A DNA stretch of 9,231 bases from an uncultured Clostridia bacterium (GTDB lineage Bacteria; Bacillota_A; Clostridia; Peptostreptococcales; Anaerovoracaceae): contig CAMPCK010000020.1 in the NCBI GenBank assembly GCA_946645735.1, positions 1 to 9,231 on the forward strand, given 5' to 3'. The notes under the pieces are model-generated. The model was not told the DNA's origin and did no database searches. It worked only from the letters and a program-made list of their open reading frames with translations. The position numbers were made by a program, and so were the translations under genes. This document shows positions 1-7,184 of the stretch, piece by piece (positions within the stretch are counted from its first letter, which is position 1; each line of letters begins with the position of its first letter).

Positions 1-1312
1 TCTGCTTAACGTCTCCTACCGTAAAGAGATTGTTTACGCCTGCGATCCTCTGGATGAGGGCTTCCTGAAGGAAGTTGGAATCCTGATACTCATCCACAAA
101 AATATATCTGAACCTGTTTTTGTAAAAGGCGCTTACCTCTTCATTTCTCAGGATCTCGAAGGCCGTATGCTCCAGATCGCTGAAGTCCATGAATCCCTTT
201 TCCTTCTTAAGTCCGGAATAGATATCCCTGTACTCTTCCGTAAGGCTCTTAAGCATGAGGGCATCCTCATAGGTCTCCCTTATCTCATCGAGATACTGGC
301 CCAGAGGCTCTGAGAAAAAACCTTCTCTGAGGCCCTTAACAGCCTCTCTCACGCTCTTTCTTCCGGAATCTATAGTCAGCCTTATATCTTCAAGGACAGC
401 CGGATCAGCCCCCGGATTGCTGTCAGCGGAAAAGGCTTTTTTGTTCATCTTATCAAAGCCGAAGGAGGACAGAGCGCTGCTCACCTTGTCAAAGTCCCTG
501 GACTCCAGGTCTTCCATGAGAGAATCCACAGCTTCATAGTCCCCCAGGGCGAAAAGCCTTCCTCCCGTCATGCCTGCCTTCTCTGTAAGTTCAAGGTTGT
601 CCTTAAGAAGGTCCCTGCACTTCTTGAGAGTGCTTCCGACTTCATCATAGAGGAATACCATGGCTTCACTTTCGGAAAACTCCTTGCGTCCCATGGATAA
701 TTCTTCGGTCTTCTCTTCAAGCCACTTCTCGGGAAATGGAAGAGACTCCATTCTGACACTCAGGGAGCTCACCATGTTTCTGACCTTGTCGTCGCTTCTG
801 TCTCCGCCGAACTTGTTCAGAAAATCATAGAAAGCCTCACTTCCCTCTTCATATCTCGATGCCATCATCTGATCCATGGCCTGGTCTTCAAGGATTGTCC
901 TTCCCGTGTCATCCAGGATCCTGAAGTTGGGCTCAGCCCCCGTCACATAGAAGAATTTCTTCACCACTTCCATGGCAAAGGAAAGGAAGGTGCTGATGTT
1001 TGCCATGGGAAGCAGGTCCAGCTGTCTTTTGAGCACAGAAATACTGTCCCTGCTCTCCTGACCGGGATCTTTGCTCAGCCTGTCTATTTCTTCTCTTATG
1101 GCTTTTTCTATTTTTGCCTTCATTTCAGAGGCTGCTGCGTTGGTGAAGGTCACCACCAGCATCCTGTCTATGGGGCAGCCGTCCTTAAGGATAAGGGTCT
1201 TTATCCTTTCAACAAGGACCGCAGTCTTGCCGGATCCGGCAGCTGCCGCCACCATGAGGTTTCTTCCTCTGTCAGATATGGCTTTGTATTGTTCGTCTGT
1301 CCATTTCATCAT
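1..1312 (-). CDS. addA: AddA helicase-nuclease subunit, N-terminal part (cut by left window edge)
   Basis: This is the start of the ATP-dependent helicase/nuclease subunit A of AddAB, the Firmicute counterpart of RecBCD, which resects double-strand breaks for RecA-dependent repair. About 437 codons are open on the minus strand with no stop. Visible superfamily 1A motifs are: a Q-motif-like start (WTDEQYKAI, residues 4-12), Walker A AAAGSGKT (23-30), motif Ia VTFTNAAASEM (54-64), motif II VDEYQDS (406-412), and the start of motif III, GDVKQ (433-437), where the window ends. AddA proteins are usually about 1,200 residues, so the rest of the helicase and the C-terminal nuclease lie outside. The usual IHSFC-like segment reads ISTFLSFAM (106-114), which is divergent. 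Start choice: ATG at 1312 or the adjacent ATG at 1309 (protein begins MMKW); an in-frame ATG at 1327 is also possible. None has a good Shine-Dalgarno sequence. The gene is divergent from gpmI, and no addB lies upstream of it. Confidence 0.93.
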   Translation of the reverse strand, partial: MMKWTDEQYKAISDRGRNLMVAAAAGSGKTAVLVERIKTLILKDGCPIDRMLVVTFTNAAASEMKAKIEKAIREEIDRLSKDPGQESRDSISVLKRQLDLLPMANISTFLSFAMEVVKKFFYVTGAEPNFRILDDTGRTILEDQAMDQMMASRYEEGSEAFYDFLNKFGGDRSDDKVRNMVSSLSVRMESLPFPEKWLEEKTEELSMGRKEFSESEAMVFLYDEVGSTLKKCRDLLKDNLELTEKAGMTGGRLFALGDYEAVDSLMEDLESRDFDKVSSALSSFGFDKMNKKAFSADSNPGADPAVLEDIRLTIDSGRKSVREAVKGLREGFFSEPLGQYLDEIRETYEDALMLKSLTEEYRDIYSGLKKEKGFMDFSDLEHTAFEILRNEEVSAFYKNRFRYIFVDEYQDSNFLQEALIQRIAGVNNLFTVGDVKQ

Positions 1313-1318
1313 GTTAAT

Positions 1319-1324
1319 ATTATA
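1319..1324 (-). promoter_or_regulatory. Candidate -10 box for addA, possibly giving a leaderless mRNA
   Basis: The minus strand reads TATAAT here, a consensus -10 box ending 6 nt before the ATG at 1312. Transcription would then start at or next to the start codon. The -35 region is weak: CTTTCA at 1342-1347 matches TTGACA at only three positions, with a 17-bp spacer. The lack of a ribosome binding site upstream of 1312 fits a leaderless transcript, but chance is possible in this AT-rich stretch. Confidence 0.4.
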
Positions 1325-1340
1325 CATTATTTGCGGGCTT

Positions 1341-1367
1341 TTGAAAGGAGGTTTTTTGTGGTATAAT
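1341..1367 (+). promoter_or_regulatory. gpmI promoter with extended -10 (TGnTATAAT)
   Basis: A perfect extended -10, TGGTATAAT, lies at 1359-1367. A TTGAAA hexamer sits at 1341-1346; its 15-bp spacer is short, but extended -10 promoters tolerate a poor -35. Transcription would begin near 1374, giving a leader of about 40 nt before gpmI. The -35 region overlaps that of the divergent addA promoter, so polymerases serving the two genes may compete. Confidence 0.7.
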
Positions 1368-1412
1368 CTCACTTAGTATGAATATATTCTATGAATAGAT
1401 CGGAGATATATT

Positions 1413-3017
1413 ATGAAAACACCAACCATGCTCATGATTCTCGACGGCTTCGGCCTTAACCCCGAAGAATACGGAAATGCCATAAAGCAGGCAAAGACAC
1501 CCGACATCGACAGGATCTTCAGTGACTATCCCTTCACTTCCATCAACGCTTCAGGAGAGTACGTAGGTCTCCCTGACGGACAGATGGGAAACTCTGAAGT
1601 AGGTCATCTGAACATAGGGGCCGGAAGAATCGTATATCAGGAGCTCACCAATATCACCATGGCAACAAAGGACGGACGCTTCTTCAAGAACGAAGCCCTC
1701 AACCACGCCATGGACCACGTTATAGAAAATGCAAAAAATAATCCGGAGCAGGCCCTTCACCTCTTCGGCCTCATGTCGGACGGCGGAGTTCACAGCCATA
1801 TCGATCACATCAAGGCTGCCATTGCCATGGCCAAGGCCAAGGGAGTGCCCAATCTCTACGTCCACTGCTTCATGGACGGAAGAGACGTTCCTCCCACTTC
1901 AGGCATAAACTACATCCACGAAATCGAAAACTACATGGCCAAGCTTCAGCTGGGACATGTGGGCATGGTTTCCGGAAGATATTATGCCATGGACCGCGAC
2001 AAGAGATGGGACCGCGTAGAGAAAGCCTATGACACCCTGACAGTTCCCGGAATAGTGGCCTGGACTCCCGGCTCAAACGCCATGAACCTGGTGCAGGCTT
2101 CCTATGACGTTGATATCACTGACGAGTTCATCCTTCCCGCCATGACCTGCAAGGATGCCTGGGTCAAGGACGGAGACTCCATAATCTTCTGCAATTTCAG
2201 GCCTGACAGAGCAAGAGAGCTCACCAGAGCCTTTGTGGATCCCGACTTCGAGAAACCCGCTGAAGAAGGCGGCATGGGAGGATTCACAAGAAAAACCGTG
2301 ATCAAAGATCTGGTATATGTCTGCATGACTCAGTACGATGCAGAAATGCCCAACGTTGAGATAGCCTTCCCTCCCAAAAGGATCGAAAACACTCTGGGAG
2401 AATATATCTCATCCCTGGGCTTAAAGCAGCTCAGGATCGCAGAGACTGAGAAGTACGCTCACGTGACATTCTTCTTTAACGGAGGAGTCGAAGAGCCCAA
2501 CCCAGGAGAAGACAGAGTCCTCATCCCTTCACCAAAGGTAGCAACCTATGACCTTCAGCCCGAAATGAGCGCACCCGAAGTCAAGGCAAGAGTTATCGAA
2601 GAGATCAAAGCCCGCCGTGAAGACGGTTCATCCAAATACGATCTCATAATTCTGAACTTCGCAAACTCCGATATGGTAGGACACACCGGAGTTATGGAGG
2701 CAGCTGTAAAGGCCGTTGAAACTCTTAACGGCTGCGTTAAGGAGATCGTTGATGCCATAAATGAGGTCGGCGGCCAGCTTCTCATAACCGCTGATCACGG
2801 CAATTCCGACATGATGCTGGATGCTGAAGGAAATCCCTTCACAGCCCATACCACAAACCCCGTTCCCCTCTGCTACGTATCTCCTGACAAGGGTCACGAA
2901 TTCAACGAATACGGCCTTTCAGGAAACGGCAAGCTGGCGGATCTGGCTCCCACCCTTCTCTATCTCATGGGACTTGAGATTCCTGAAGAGATGACGGGAG
3001 AGGTCCTTATGAAATAA
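1413..3017 (+). CDS. gpmI: 2,3-bisphosphoglycerate-independent phosphoglycerate mutase
   Basis: This cytoplasmic enzyme interconverts 3-phosphoglycerate and 2-phosphoglycerate in glycolysis and gluconeogenesis, using two Mn(II) ions and a phosphoserine intermediate. At 534 residues it is slightly longer than the usual ~510. Family residues are all present: metal-binding Asp11 in ILDGFG, the catalytic Ser61 in GQMGNSEVGHLNIGAGR (56-72), His127 in SDGGVHSH, DGRD (155-158), FRPDRAREL (262-270), ETEKYAHVTFFFNGG (344-358), the second metal site NSDMVGHTG (418-426), and ADHGNSD (460-466), followed by H479. The alkaline-phosphatase-like domain is thus split around the inserted transferase domain, as expected. 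The ATG at 1413 follows GGAG (1402-1405) at good spacing. The gene stands alone, with its own promoter and a terminator just after the stop. I see no missing residue or frameshift. Confidence 0.98.
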   Translation: MKTPTMLMILDGFGLNPEEYGNAIKQAKTPDIDRIFSDYPFTSINASGEYVGLPDGQMGNSEVGHLNIGAGRIVYQELTNITMATKDGRFFKNEALNHAMDHVIENAKNNPEQALHLFGLMSDGGVHSHIDHIKAAIAMAKAKGVPNLYVHCFMDGRDVPPTSGINYIHEIENYMAKLQLGHVGMVSGRYYAMDRDKRWDRVEKAYDTLTVPGIVAWTPGSNAMNLVQASYDVDITDEFILPAMTCKDAWVKDGDSIIFCNFRPDRARELTRAFVDPDFEKPAEEGGMGGFTRKTVIKDLVYVCMTQYDAEMPNVEIAFPPKRIENTLGEYISSLGLKQLRIAETEKYAHVTFFFNGGVEEPNPGEDRVLIPSPKVATYDLQPEMSAPEVKARVIEEIKARREDGSSKYDLIILNFANSDMVGHTGVMEAAVKAVETLNGCVKEIVDAINEVGGQLLITADHGNSDMMLDAEGNPFTAHTTNPVPLCYVSPDKGHEFNEYGLSGNGKLADLAPTLLYLMGLEIPEEMTGEVLMK

Positions 3018-3031
3018 GTGCAAAAAATATT

Positions 3032-3064
3032 AAAGGCACGGTCTTAAATGGCCGTGCTTTTTTT
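3032..3064 (+). terminator. Intrinsic terminator between gpmI and the convergent PPIase gene
   Basis: GCACGG (3036-3041) pairs with CCGTGC (3052-3057). The stem extends through a G-T pair and an A/T closing region, and T7 follows (3058-3064). The loop is about 10 nt. It begins about 15 nt after the gpmI stop. Read on the minus strand, the hairpin is followed by an imperfect T-rich run (complement of 3022-3034), so it may also end transcription of the PPIase gene, which stops at 3072. Confidence 0.9.
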
Positions 3065-3071
3065 ATTGTCT

Positions 3072-3680
3072 TCAGTCTGTGATCACTATGGATTCTATGA
3101 TGGGCTGTTCATCCTCCGGGATGGTCCCGTTGTCATCAATGGGTTTGGCATCTGAAGCGATTTTTTTGCATATGTCAAGTCCTTCTGTCACGTGACCGAA
3201 AGCTGCATAGTCGCCGTCAAGGAAGGTGGCGTCCCCAACGGTTATGAAGAACTGTGAGGTTGCGCTGTTGTAATCCGGTGTCCTTGCCATGGAAATAACT
3301 CCTTCCTCATGGGAAATGGTATTGGCATGGCCGTTTGAGCTGAACTCCCCAACAATTGGATCAAGCTCAACCGCAGGATTTGCTCCTCCCTGGATCATGA
3401 AGCCCTTTATGATCCTGTGGAGCTTAAGGCCTGTATAGAAGCCGTCATTTACAAGACCAACGAAGTTCTCTACGGTTATGGGTGCAACATTGGGGTCGAG
3501 TTCCAGCTTGACAGTGCCGTAGTCCTTTATGGTTATCTCGCAATGAACCGGATCCATGGGTTCAGCCTGCTCCTGAGTTTCATTTTCTGGCGCCGCCTGC
3601 TCTTCAGGCGCATCTCCGCAGGATGCAAAAAATGTCATGACGAGAATTAAAGACAATATCAATGCTATAAACTTTTTCAT
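3072..3680 (-). CDS. Cyclophilin-type peptidyl-prolyl cis-trans isomerase, lipoprotein
   Basis: This is a predicted membrane-anchored cyclophilin that isomerises Xaa-Pro bonds in proteins folding outside the cytoplasmic membrane. The N-terminus is a lipoprotein signal: MKK, a hydrophobic core (4-18), then a lipobox-like FAS-C with the lipidated Cys at 21. A Glu/Gln/Pro-rich linker follows (24-44). The cyclophilin domain covers about 46-200 and shows HRIIKGFMIQGG (88-99; catalytic Arg89, Phe94, Met95, Gln97), ISMART (129-134), SQFFI (142-146) and FLDGDYAAFGHV (153-164). The Trp of human cyclophilin A in the last motif is Phe here, and its His is Tyr, as is common in bacterial members. The ATG follows AAAGGA at suitable spacing. 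It is convergent with gpmI. A strong hairpin terminator lies only ~20 bp upstream with no obvious promoter in between, so expression may need read-through or a promoter I cannot recognise. Family is certain; the substrate is unknown. Confidence 0.95.
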   Translation of the reverse strand: MKKFIALILSLILVMTFFASCGDAPEEQAAPENETQEQAEPMDPVHCEITIKDYGTVKLELDPNVAPITVENFVGLVNDGFYTGLKLHRIIKGFMIQGGANPAVELDPIVGEFSSNGHANTISHEEGVISMARTPDYNSATSQFFITVGDATFLDGDYAAFGHVTEGLDICKKIASDAKPIDDNGTIPEDEQPIIESIVITD

Positions 3681-3693
3681 ATTTTTTCCTTTA

Positions 3694-3724
3694 CAAACAA
3701 AACCGGGGCAGAGGTTCTGCCCCG
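3694..3724 (-). terminator. Intrinsic terminator after the DUF937 gene
   Basis: CGGGGCAGA (3704-3712) and TCTGCCCCG (3716-3724) form a 9-bp GC-rich perfect stem with a 3-nt loop. On the minus strand the stem is followed by GGTTTTGTTTG, a broken T tract. It lies about 19 nt past the stop of the 3743-4363 gene and about 23 nt before the PPIase start, so it may act as a partial, intercistronic terminator. Confidence 0.75.
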
Positions 3725-3742
3725 TTCATCTTAACTATTCAG

Positions 3743-4363
3743 TTATTTGAGAAGAGCTCCTAAGATATCTCCTACATCGAGGCCGTCATCCTTCTTTGAA
3801 TTTCCGCCCATTGCTGCTCCTAAGAGGGATCCCAGGTCAAATCCGCTGCTCTTCTTTGAACCGCCGGCAAGTGAAAGCACTCCGCCGAGAAGATCAGCTA
3901 AACCGTCAGAATTGGAAACGGTCTTTGTCTTGTTTGCCTTCTTGTTGGTGGTTGCAAGAACTGTAAGAAGAGCCGGGGCTGCTGCTGCCATGATCTTGGC
4001 AACCTGCTTGGCGTCTATGCCTGCCTTCTTGGCAACTTCTTCCTGAGCCTTTGCAGTCTTTTTCTCATCGCCGTAGATATGGTTAAGAATCTTGATTCCG
4101 TCTTCCATATCAGCAGTCTTGATGAGTTTAACTATATCAGCATCGCTTAAATCATGCTGGTCAAGGGCTTTTAAGAGACTGTCTGCTCCTTCTTTAGTCT
4201 GAGCATTGGTCTGCATCTTGCCAAGCATTGAGGGAAGAGCTGAAAGCAAAGCCTGTGTTACCTGATCCTCTGTAGCTGAGGACTTGCCGCTGAGAGCGCT
4301 GACGGAATCCTTTGCAGAAGAAAGTCCGCCCAATAAATTGATTAAATCTAATGCTCCTGCCAT
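3743..4363 (-). CDS. DUF937-family protein of unknown function
   Basis: This 206-residue protein resembles the DUF937 (YidB-like) family, whose function is not established. It has no signal peptide or clear transmembrane helix. The DUF937 core spans about 30-137: an Ala/Leu/Gln helix (33-56), a segment DGIKILNHIYGDEK (88-101), and the typical AKKAGIDAKQVAKIMAAAAP (111-130) leading into ALLTVLAT. After a Lys/Asn linker (140-151), the C-terminus holds three short Gly/Leu/Asp-rich repeats. The start ATG at 4363 has an excellent GAAAGGAGAT ribosome binding site (4371-4380). The gene has its own consensus-like promoter in the 82-nt gap after the flavoprotein genes, and no terminator separates it from them, so it may be transcribed both alone and as their distal cistron. 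The family assignment is from motif memory; no role is inferred. Confidence 0.85.
   Translation of the reverse strand: MAGALDLINLLGGLSSAKDSVSALSGKSSATEDQVTQALLSALPSMLGKMQTNAQTKEGADSLLKALDQHDLSDADIVKLIKTADMEDGIKILNHIYGDEKKTAKAQEEVAKKAGIDAKQVAKIMAAAAPALLTVLATTNKKANKTKTVSNSDGLADLLGGVLSLAGGSKKSSGFDLGSLLGAAMGGNSKKDDGLDVGDILGALLK
3746..3910 (-). repeat. Three imperfect Gly/Leu/Asp-rich protein repeats at the DUF937 C-terminus
   Basis: Residues 152-171 (GLADLLGGVLSLAGGSKK core), 173-191 (GFDLGSLLGAAMGGNSKK) and 193-206 (GLDVGDILGALLK) are near-copies about 20 residues apart; the last lacks the GGxSKK end. The pattern is Gly-hydrophobic-Asp-x-Gly/Leu-x-hydrophobic-Leu-Gly. The DNA is less repetitive than the protein, which suggests older duplication kept by selection. 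Confidence 0.6.
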
Positions 4364-4411
4364 ATCTGTTATCTCCTTTCTGACAGATCTTTTCCGTATA
4401 CATCTGTTTAT

Positions 4412-4440
4412 ATTATATTCTATTTATGCCATTTTGTGAA
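4412..4440 (-). promoter_or_regulatory. Promoter for the DUF937 gene
   Basis: On the minus strand, TTCACA (4435-4440) is followed after exactly 17 bp by a perfect TATAAT (4412-4417). The -35 differs from TTGACA at one position. The expected start site is near 4405, giving a leader of about 42 nt that carries the strong ribosome binding site. The -35 begins 5 bp after the stop codon of the preceding flavoprotein gene. Confidence 0.8.
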
Positions 4441-4445
4441 TATTT

Positions 4446-5939
4446 TTATTTTTTAAGTGAATCTATTATTTTAAGGGCAGTTCTGATGCCGTCCACTGCG
4501 GCTGAAACGATTCCTCCGGCATAGCCTGCGCCTTCTCCTGAAGGATAGAAACCAATGAGTGTCTCTTCTCCCAAATATCCCTGACGGTTCTCGTCACGGA
4601 CGATCCTTACGGGAGAGGAACTCCTCGCTTCCACAGCATAGCATACCGCTTCATCCCCGTCGAAACCTCTTATGCGCTTTCCGAATTCCGGCATGGCTTC
4701 CTTAAGGGATCCGCAGACAAAGTCAGGCAGGCAATCGGTAACCTGAGGAGCAGATCCTTCCCTCACTTCCTTCCAGTAAGCCTTGGGGAGCCTGTATCCT
4801 CCGCCTCTTTCGAAGGCGATCCTCTCATATTTTTGCTGAAGGTACATTCCGCCGAGAACATCATCAGTTCCGAAGTCTTCGGTCCTTACGTCAACCAGGA
4901 CCGCAGAGTTTGCGAAACCGGAATTTCTCGCATGATAGCTCATGCCGTTAGTTACGGTCATTCCCTCTTCAGAGGATGCGCAGATGACCTTTCCTCCGGG
5001 ACACATGCAGAAGGTATAGACTCCTCTTCCCTCACCGGTTCTCATGCTAAGCTTATAGTCTGCCGGCGGAAGCCCCAGTTCCTTTCCGGGTTTCCCGTAC
5101 TGTGCGATATCTATGAGTTCCTGGGGATGCTCGATCCTGATTCCCATGGAAAACTGCTTCTGAGTCATGCCGATTCCCATGTCTCTTAAGATTTTAAAGG
5201 TGTCTCTTGAGCTGTGACCGATGGCAAGAACCACACTGTCAGCTGAAACTTTCTTCTCTTCTCCGTCTTTAAGGTAAGTGAGTCCCCTTACGCGTCCTCC
5301 TTCCGTGCTGATTCCCGTAACTCTTGCTCCGAAGATGACCTTCCCTCCGAGAGATATGATCTCTTCACGGATGTTTTTTACAACGGTCTTTAAAACGTCG
5401 GTCCCGATATGAGGCCTTGCCTTATACAGAATCTCCCCGGGGCCTCCGTGGGAAGCCAGTTCATTAAGGACGAAAGCTACTGCCGGGTCCTTGATGCCCG
5501 TGGTGAGCTTACCGTCTGAGAAGGCTCCTGCTCCGCCCTCTCCGAACTGGACGTTGGATTCCGTGTCAAGGATCCCTTCCTTCCAGAATCTGTCCACCTG
5601 TTCAGTCCTGGTATCCACGTCCATGCCTCTCTCAAAAACCATAGGCTTAAGTCCTGCTCTTGCAAGGACCAGGGCGCAGAATATACCGCAGGGCCCGAAG
5701 CCTATTACAGCGGGGCTTCTGTCCGATACGGCTTCAGGAATCACGAATTCCGGCTTCTCCGACGGATCATAGTTATATTCAACAGAATATACCAGTCTGA
5801 TGTCGCCTTTGTTTCTGGCATCGATGGATTCCCTGAGTATCCTCCAGTTTCTTACCTTTTTTCCGGTCTTTTTTTGTATTTTTAAGGGGAGATGATCTTT
5901 GCTCTCCCCTGGTTTAAGCTTTATCTGATTGATTATCAT
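4446..5939 (-). CDS. COG2509-type FAD-dependent dehydrogenase, uncharacterised
   Basis: This 497-residue flavoprotein matches the uncharacterised FAD-dependent dehydrogenase family (COG2509). Residues 1-70 form a basic N-terminal region without flavin motifs. The Rossmann FAD-binding motif is VIGFGPCGIFCALVLARAG (78-96), followed by the acidic ribose-binding end VFERG (101-105). The family signature NVQFGEGGAGAFSDGKL is at 129-145. A second nucleotide-type strand, VVLAIGHSSRD, is at 236-246. Conserved C-terminal blocks are VYTFCMCPGGKVICASS (307-323) and GFYPSGEGAGYAGGI (463-477), the latter closing the FAD site. No signal peptide or transmembrane helix is seen, so it is cytoplasmic. The substrate is unknown. 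The ATG at 5939 lies 5 nt after the stop of the preceding flavoprotein gene and uses a weak GAGA/AAGAGA site overlapping that stop, which suggests translational coupling. The final codons KK precede TAA with no terminator. Confidence 0.93.
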   Translation of the reverse strand: MIINQIKLKPGESKDHLPLKIQKKTGKKVRNWRILRESIDARNKGDIRLVYSVEYNYDPSEKPEFVIPEAVSDRSPAVIGFGPCGIFCALVLARAGLKPMVFERGMDVDTRTEQVDRFWKEGILDTESNVQFGEGGAGAFSDGKLTTGIKDPAVAFVLNELASHGGPGEILYKARPHIGTDVLKTVVKNIREEIISLGGKVIFGARVTGISTEGGRVRGLTYLKDGEEKKVSADSVVLAIGHSSRDTFKILRDMGIGMTQKQFSMGIRIEHPQELIDIAQYGKPGKELGLPPADYKLSMRTGEGRGVYTFCMCPGGKVICASSEEGMTVTNGMSYHARNSGFANSAVLVDVRTEDFGTDDVLGGMYLQQKYERIAFERGGGYRLPKAYWKEVREGSAPQVTDCLPDFVCGSLKEAMPEFGKRIRGFDGDEAVCYAVEARSSSPVRIVRDENRQGYLGEETLIGFYPSGEGAGYAGGIVSAAVDGIRTALKIIDSLKK

Positions 5940-5944
5940 TTCTC

Positions 5945-7165
5945 TTATCTCGCAAGGCCCTTTCCTGCCTTGATACCCGTAAGCCAGGCGTTGTGAAGAT
6001 TGTATCCTCCGCAGGGCCCGTCATAGTCCAGAGTCTCTCCTGTAATGAAGAGACCGGGAACCACCTTGGATTCCATGGTATTCTCATCGACCTCTGAAAG
6101 CTCCACGCCTCCTGAGGTTACCTGAGCTTCATTCCAGCCCTTGAGGCCCTTTACCTTAAGTCTGAAGTCCGAAAGCTCATCGGCGATGAAGTCCGCTACT
6201 TCCTCCTTTGAGATCTCCTGTCCTGCCCACCTGGAGAAGAAGACCTTCTCCTTCCTTATTATGAAGGCTGCCAGATCCTCCCTTACGAGAGATTTAAGGG
6301 CATACATATCATCATATCCCGGCATGCTGAGTCTTCTGAGGATCACATCCCTTATTTCTGATGATGTGAAATCCGGAGTAAGATCCAGTCTGATCTCATA
6401 ATGCTTGAAGCTGTCCTCGGGAGATTCTCCTGGTAAAGCCTTGATGAATCTCGACATATTCATAATGCATATGCCTGAAACAGCATCCTCCCTGAACTGG
6501 ACTTCTCCCTCCTCAGCATATATCTGCTCGTTTCCTCTTAGAAGATATGCCTTGGCCTTGGCTCTTACGCCTTTAAGGCTCTTGATATTATCCTGAACTT
6601 CCACGGCGGTCAGGGCCGGTGTAAGTTTATTTACCTGATGTCCGAGCCTTCTGGCAAAGATATATCCGTCGCCTGATGTTCCGTAATTGGCATAGGATTT
6701 ACCTCCCGTAGCCAGAACCACGTTCTCCGCATAGACGGCCCTGTCATCCTCTTCAACAAAAATATGGAAGCCGCCCCTTGGGTTCAGCTCAAAGGGTATA
6801 GCTTCCAGTCTGGTAACTATGGCTTCCGAATACAATTCAACACCGGATGCTTCACAGGATCTGATAAGAAGCCTTGAAACATCCTTGGCGTCCTCTGAAT
6901 AGGGATAGAGCCTTCCCTCGCTGTCCGCTCTTAAACTGATGCCGATGCTTCCGAGGAATTCCTTTACCACATCGAGATCATCACAGTTCAGGTTTGAGAT
7001 ATTGCACTTGCCGTTTCCCGTCTGGGAAACCTTTTTAAGGAAAACATCCTTCTTCTCAAAGACAGCAATATCCCAGTCGGGGCACTCCCTTTTAAGAGTA
7101 ATGGCGGCTGTCATTCCTGATGCTCCGCCGCCTATTATTACAACATCATATTCGTCTTTCATCAT
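5945..7165 (-). CDS. HI0933/BaiN-like NAD(P)/FAD-dependent oxidoreductase
   Basis: This 406-residue flavoprotein belongs to the HI0933-like family (YhiN, BaiN; often annotated aminoacetone oxidase family), close to the family's usual ~400 residues. The N-terminal FAD site is DVVIIGGGASGMTAAI (7-22) with VFEKK (35-39). The hallmark TGNGKCNISN is at 49-58, LATGGKSY at 151-158, and LTPALTAVEV at 181-190 opens the inserted domain. The C-terminal FAD-closing blocks are QVTSGGVELSEVD (348-360) and FITGETLDYDGPCGGYNL (373-390). One family member, clostridial BaiN, has been reported to act in bile-acid reduction, but most members have no known substrate and I do not infer that role here. The start has a strong GGAGGTG site (7173-7179) with a 7-nt spacer to the ATG at 7165; the neighbouring ATG at 7162 is an alternative. 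It lies 19 nt after the DUF308 gene. Confidence 0.94.
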   Translation of the reverse strand: MMKDEYDVVIIGGGASGMTAAITLKRECPDWDIAVFEKKDVFLKKVSQTGNGKCNISNLNCDDLDVVKEFLGSIGISLRADSEGRLYPYSEDAKDVSRLLIRSCEASGVELYSEAIVTRLEAIPFELNPRGGFHIFVEEDDRAVYAENVVLATGGKSYANYGTSGDGYIFARRLGHQVNKLTPALTAVEVQDNIKSLKGVRAKAKAYLLRGNEQIYAEEGEVQFREDAVSGICIMNMSRFIKALPGESPEDSFKHYEIRLDLTPDFTSSEIRDVILRRLSMPGYDDMYALKSLVREDLAAFIIRKEKVFFSRWAGQEISKEEVADFIADELSDFRLKVKGLKGWNEAQVTSGGVELSEVDENTMESKVVPGLFITGETLDYDGPCGGYNLHNAWLTGIKAGKGLAR

Positions 7166-7184
7166 GTCTATCCACCTCCGGGAT

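Noticed and set aside
1345..1366. AAAGGAGG followed by GTG on the plus strand, resembling a ribosome binding site and start
   Set aside because: The frame stops after two codons, and the site lies upstream of the likely transcription start, so it would not be transcribed from the gpmI promoter.
1071..1376. Plus-strand 101-codon hydrophobic frame
   Set aside because: It is antisense to the Walker A and Ia motifs of addA and runs through the promoter region; no ribosome binding site suits it.
3747..4046. Plus-strand frame over the DUF937 repeats
   Set aside because: It is antisense to the repeat-coding region; its Pro/Ser/Ala-rich composition is simply the complement of the Gly/Leu/Lys repeats.
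4194..4403. Minus-strand 69-codon frame overlapping the DUF937 start
   Set aside because: It reads through the DUF937 promoter leader and ribosome binding site in another frame. The DUF937 frame has the family motifs and the better start.
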